From positions 40,213 to 104,212 of the forward strand of contig CAUQTV010000013.1 in NCBI GenBank assembly GCA_963521185.1: DNA of 64,000 nucleotides, in the 5' to 3' direction. The stretch comes from Enterobacter_D sp963521185 (GTDB lineage: Bacteria > Pseudomonadota > Gammaproteobacteria > Enterobacterales > Enterobacteriaceae). Position numbers and translations under genes: made by a program. Each line of letters starts with the position of its first letter. Positions within the stretch are counted from its first letter, which is position 1. The notes beneath the pieces were generated by a model. It made no database searches, was not told where the DNA came from, and saw nothing but the letters and a program-made list of their open reading frames with translations. This document shows, piece by piece, positions 61,461 to 64,000 of the stretch.

Positions 61461-61729
61461 GATGTCGCTGCGCTCCTCTTTTATCCACCGCCCCGCCACG
61501 ACGGGCCGGATGTATTCCAGGTGCCGTGTCCTCACGGTAGCCGGGCCGCTTCGCCGGCAAGGGTTCGCGTTGCCGCTGTGCTCGCCCGTTCGCACGCTTT
61601 ACGGTGCATTCAGCCCGTAAAGCGCTTGCGCTGCGGCCTGCGCCTGCGCCCCTGCCTTCTCCGCTTTCCGCCCGTCTTTGTGGTGGCCACGGCACTGATG
61701 CCGCGCAACCTTCCACAGAGGAGTACACC
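61461..61729 (+). promoter_or_regulatory. Leader block 1: candidate single-stranded promoter
   Basis: This leader is clearly related to 62743-63043: shared GATGTCGCTGCGCT, GCAAGGGTTCGC, GGTGCATTCAGCCCG and CTCCGCTTTCCGCC. A hairpin pairs 61595-61604 with 61615-61624 (CGCTTTACGG/CCGTAAAGCG) around loop TGCATTCAGC. No gene is present. It precedes the methyltransferase. Confidence 0.65.
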
Positions 61730-62374
61730 ATGTCCCGTTTTATCCTGGGTGACAGCACCCGTGTAATGGCCGGTTTTCCGTCAGAATGCGTGGATTTTAT
61801 ACTTACCGATCCACCGTACCTGGTCGGATTTACCGACCGTTCCGGGAGAACTATTGCCGGCGATAACCATGACGACTGGGTGATGCCCGCCAGCCGTGAA
61901 ATGTTCCGCGTTCTGAAACGCGACAGTCTGGCCGTCAGTTTTTACGGCTGGAACCGGATCGATATTTTTATGAACGCATGGAAAGCGGCCGGATTCCGGG
62001 TCGTGGGCCACCTCGTTTTCGCTAAACCCTATGCCTCAAAGTCCGCGTTTGTGGGCTACCAGCATGAAAGTGCTTACCTGCTGGCAAAAGGGCGTCCTCC
62101 AGTGCCTGCGTCCCCGTTGCCTGATGTGATTCCCTGGCAGTACACGGGAAACCGGCATCACCCGACAGAAAAACCCGTTTCAGCGCTACAACCCTTAATC
62201 GAGTCGTTTACAAGACCCGGGGATATTGTTCTCGACCCGTTTGCCGGATCAGGCTCCACCTGTGTGGCGGCAGAGCTGGCCGGACGCCGGTGGATCGGTA
62301 TCGAACTGCTTGAACAATACCATGCGGCCGGGCTGCGCCGTCTTTTCAGCCAGCGTGCTGCTCGTGCGGCATAA
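61730..62374 (+). CDS. DNA methyltransferase (N6-adenine/N4-cytosine type)
   Basis: I chose ATG 61730 (MSRFILGDSTRVMAGFPSEC) behind AGAGGAG, giving 214 residues. Catalytic motif IV is TDPPYLVGF, and motif I is FAGSGSTCVAAELAGRRWIGIE near the C terminus, so the order is beta class. No restriction gene is adjacent. It probably modifies incoming plasmid DNA to evade host restriction, consistent with a leading-region location. Confidence 0.9.
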   Translation: MSRFILGDSTRVMAGFPSECVDFILTDPPYLVGFTDRSGRTIAGDNHDDWVMPASREMFRVLKRDSLAVSFYGWNRIDIFMNAWKAAGFRVVGHLVFAKPYASKSAFVGYQHESAYLLAKGRPPVPASPLPDVIPWQYTGNRHHPTEKPVSALQPLIESFTRPGDIVLDPFAGSGSTCVAAELAGRRWIGIELLEQYHAAGLRRLFSQRAARAA

Positions 62375-62401
62375 CATCACGACATTTAAAGAGGCATAAA
62401 G

Positions 62402-62623
62402 ATGAATCAACGCGAAAACATGGACCTGAGTGAAGATGTGGCTGATATCGAAGAATCACTGTACGAACTACACCTGAGAATGCATCACATGACGCTCAAA
62501 TATCAGAGGCATGGCAGTGATCTTGCCAGAAGGCTTGTTGGTCTCGCGATAAGCGAACTGGATTTAAAGCTGATCGAATTATACCGGCAGGCTGCTGCTC
62601 TGCGCGAACAGTTGAGGGACTAA
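62402..62623 (+). CDS. Small helical protein after the methyltransferase
   Basis: The 73-residue product (MNQRENMDLSEDVADIEESL) is acidic and helical with heptad-like leucines (ELDLKLIELYRQAAALREQL). AGAGGC precedes the ATG, and it follows the methylase by 27 bases, so is probably co-transcribed. Function unknown. Confidence 0.6.
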   Translation: MNQRENMDLSEDVADIEESLYELHLRMHHMTLKYQRHGSDLARRLVGLAISELDLKLIELYRQAAALREQLRD

Positions 62624-62742
62624 CCTGTAAGGCATAGTTAGTAAAAACGGCAGGCGGATAAAAAGCCTGCCGCCAATCGACATACTCAGGCGCTGGCCGG
62701 CCGTGCCGGCGCTCTCACTGGCGGCCAGTCAACAGCTAAAAA

Positions 62743-63043
62743 GATGTCGCTGCGCTTCGCTTTCCCCACGATACATGCCTGCTGGCATGTATCTGCAACC
62801 CAATTTTGAATCCGTGCAGCTGACGGCTAACGCCGTGCCTTCACTGTAGCCCGGCCGCTGCGGCTGCAAGGGTTCGCTGCGCCGTTATCCTCACCCGTTC
62901 TCGCCAAAAAGCGGTGCATTCAGCCCGCTTTTTTTGCTGCGCTGCGGCTTCCGGTAACGCCCCTGCATCCTCCGCTTTCCGCCGGTCTGTCGTGTCGGCA
63001 CGGCGTAAGCCGGAACAGTTATCCCTTAACCATCGGAGGATGT
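62743..63043 (+). promoter_or_regulatory. Leader block 2: candidate single-stranded promoter
   Basis: Homologous to block 1 over about 250 bases. The equivalent hairpin pairs 62906-62914 with 62925-62933 (AAAAAGCGG/CCGCTTTTT) around the same loop TGCATTCAGC; the stem differs from block 1 but pairing is kept. It precedes the antirestriction gene. A separate inverted repeat CGGCAGGC/GCCTGCCG lies at 62648-62672. Confidence 0.65.
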
Positions 63044-63481
63044 ATGAACACAATTACAGATCTTTGCGACGCTACACTTTTGCAGGGCGCTCAGCGCCTG
63101 ACGTTTTTACCCGATTTGTTCAGCACCGATTTTATACGCTCAGAGGCGACGGTCTACGCCTACACAGGGCGTTTCTGTGAAGGTTATCAGGGCGGAATGT
63201 GGCAATTTTATCGTCTTCCGGCAGGCGGCGGATTTATGGTGCCGGAGCTGGATGCCGGCACGGTGATGTTCAGTCAGCCGGGAAACTGGTTTGAGGAGGA
63301 AGTTAGCGCGGAAGTGGCGGGGATCATCATTACCGCTCTGGTGCTGAATCACCGGAGCTTTCACCACGACCACCATGACCAGGAAGAGCTGTGCCGGCAT
63401 TTTTGCCGCCGTTACCAGCAGTTAATGGATTTTGTTGATACGCATCCGGACGCCGGCGTGATTTACCGCGCACTGGACTGA
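63044..63481 (+). CDS. Antirestriction protein (ArdB/KlcA family)
   Basis: The ATG at 63044 follows CGGAGGATGT. The 145-residue protein has the family pattern FLPDLFSTDF, YAYTGRFCEGYQGGMWQFYRLP and VMFSQPGNWFEEEVSAEVAGI. ArdB/KlcA proteins block type I restriction in vivo and are expressed early during conjugation. This one has a His/Asp-rich insertion (HRSFHHDHHDQEE). Confidence 0.92.
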   Translation: MNTITDLCDATLLQGAQRLTFLPDLFSTDFIRSEATVYAYTGRFCEGYQGGMWQFYRLPAGGGFMVPELDAGTVMFSQPGNWFEEEVSAEVAGIIITALVLNHRSFHHDHHDQEELCRHFCRRYQQLMDFVDTHPDAGVIYRALD

Positions 63482-63532
63482 AAAATGCGGGGCGGTCCTG
63501 CCGCCCCTTTACAACAAATACGGGAAAATAAT

Positions 63533-63733
63533 ATGCAACTTAACGCTGAAAGCCGCGACATACTGCGCCAGTACAAAACCCTGATTAACGGCAGACGAAC
63601 CGCTGCCGGATTATCCCCTGTGACGACAGCCCAGGTGGTTGAATCGATGTGTGAATATATGACCTGTCAGTATGCTGTGTTTCTGGCCGGGCAGTATATT
63701 TTACAGGGCGGGAAGGGAACGCCGGCAGAATGA
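63533..63733 (+). CDS. Small protein downstream of the antirestriction gene
   Basis: I chose ATG 63533 (MQLNAESRDILRQYKTLING), giving 66 residues; the frame upstream to 63485 has no ribosome site. It is helical with Cys in MCEYMTCQYAVF and YAVFLAGQYIL. Typical of leading-region small genes; function unknown. Confidence 0.6.
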   Translation: MQLNAESRDILRQYKTLINGRRTAAGLSPVTTAQVVESMCEYMTCQYAVFLAGQYILQGGKGTPAE

Positions 63734-63938
63734 AATAACGGGGCGTGTCTGCGCCCCTGATTAATTCCGCTGCACTGCTGACGCGCGCGAAAACCATGCA
63801 GGCCTGCGGCCTGGCGGGGTAAAAGCTACCGCGCCTGCGGCGCTGTACGTTTCAACTCCGCCCTGAGTAAACATAACGTTAATAAGAACAGACCGCCGCA
63901 GTTCCATTGTTGACCTGACTGTTTTGCTTCTCACACTG

Positions 63939-64000
<62 letters not shown>

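Noticed and set aside
61386..61595. N-terminal extension of the SRAP gene
   Set aside because: SRAP proteins need Met-Cys at the start; the extra 70 residues are not family sequence and run into leader block 1.

Overview
The window reads as part of a large enterobacterial (Klebsiella/Enterobacter-type) resistance plasmid. Evidence: two F-family replicons (a RepFIIA-type repA with CopA antisense control, and an F-like RepE with iterons on both sides), a ResD multimer resolvase, two partition modules, F-type leading-region genes, and complete arsenic, copper (pco) and silver (sil) resistance loci. No rRNA, tRNA or CRISPR array was seen. Identifications come from reading motifs and recalled family sequences; no database was searched.

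Layout. 1-4205: a markedly AT-rich three-gene operon, a HATPase-bearing sensor (5' end outside the window), a stand-alone receiver and a receiver fused to an alpha/beta hydrolase. It matches the Detocs anti-phage two-component family, hydrolase-effector variant. 4206-6300: RepFIIA copy control, repA and oriR. 6304-9600: traX and small plasmid genes. 9639-12280: a diguanylate cyclase and a frameshifted acetyltransferase. 12.3-15.3 kb: decayed DNA, an IS3-family element and a truncated IS911-like element. 15.5-16.1 kb: vagCD toxin-antitoxin.

16.5-26.7 kb: arsRDABC on +, then an opposing second arsenic cluster (arsR, arsH, an ECF sigma factor, divergent arsD and arsA copies, two GNAT genes and an aquaporin cut by an ISL3 element). 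28.4 kb: a ParE toxin fragment. 28.8-35.7 kb: pcoABCDRSE on -. 35.9-37.6 kb: a third SilE/PcoE-like protein, an M23 peptidase and a DUF2933 protein. 37.7-50.6 kb: silP, silG, silABFC on -, silRS and silE on +, then a DUF305 protein. SilR/PcoR-type dyads lie at the promoters, so periplasmic Cu/Ag sensing probably drives efflux (SilCBA, SilP), oxidation (PcoA) and sequestration (SilE, PcoE, PcoC).

50.7-60.4 kb: maintenance block with a broken AAA ATPase, resD, a small-ParA partition operon flanked on both sides by the same repeat, repE with incC-like and oriS-like iterons, SOS-controlled umuDC and ParM/StbB partition. 60.7-64 kb: SRAP protein, DNA methyltransferase, small proteins and an antirestriction protein. 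Two homologous leader blocks here share a hairpin whose stem covaries around an invariant loop, a good candidate for single-stranded (Frpo-like) promoters acting on DNA entry.

The most interesting items are the Detocs-type operon with its uncharacterised hydrolase effector, the covarying leader hairpins, the arsenic-linked sigma factor with a cysteine tail, and the doubly flanked par operon.
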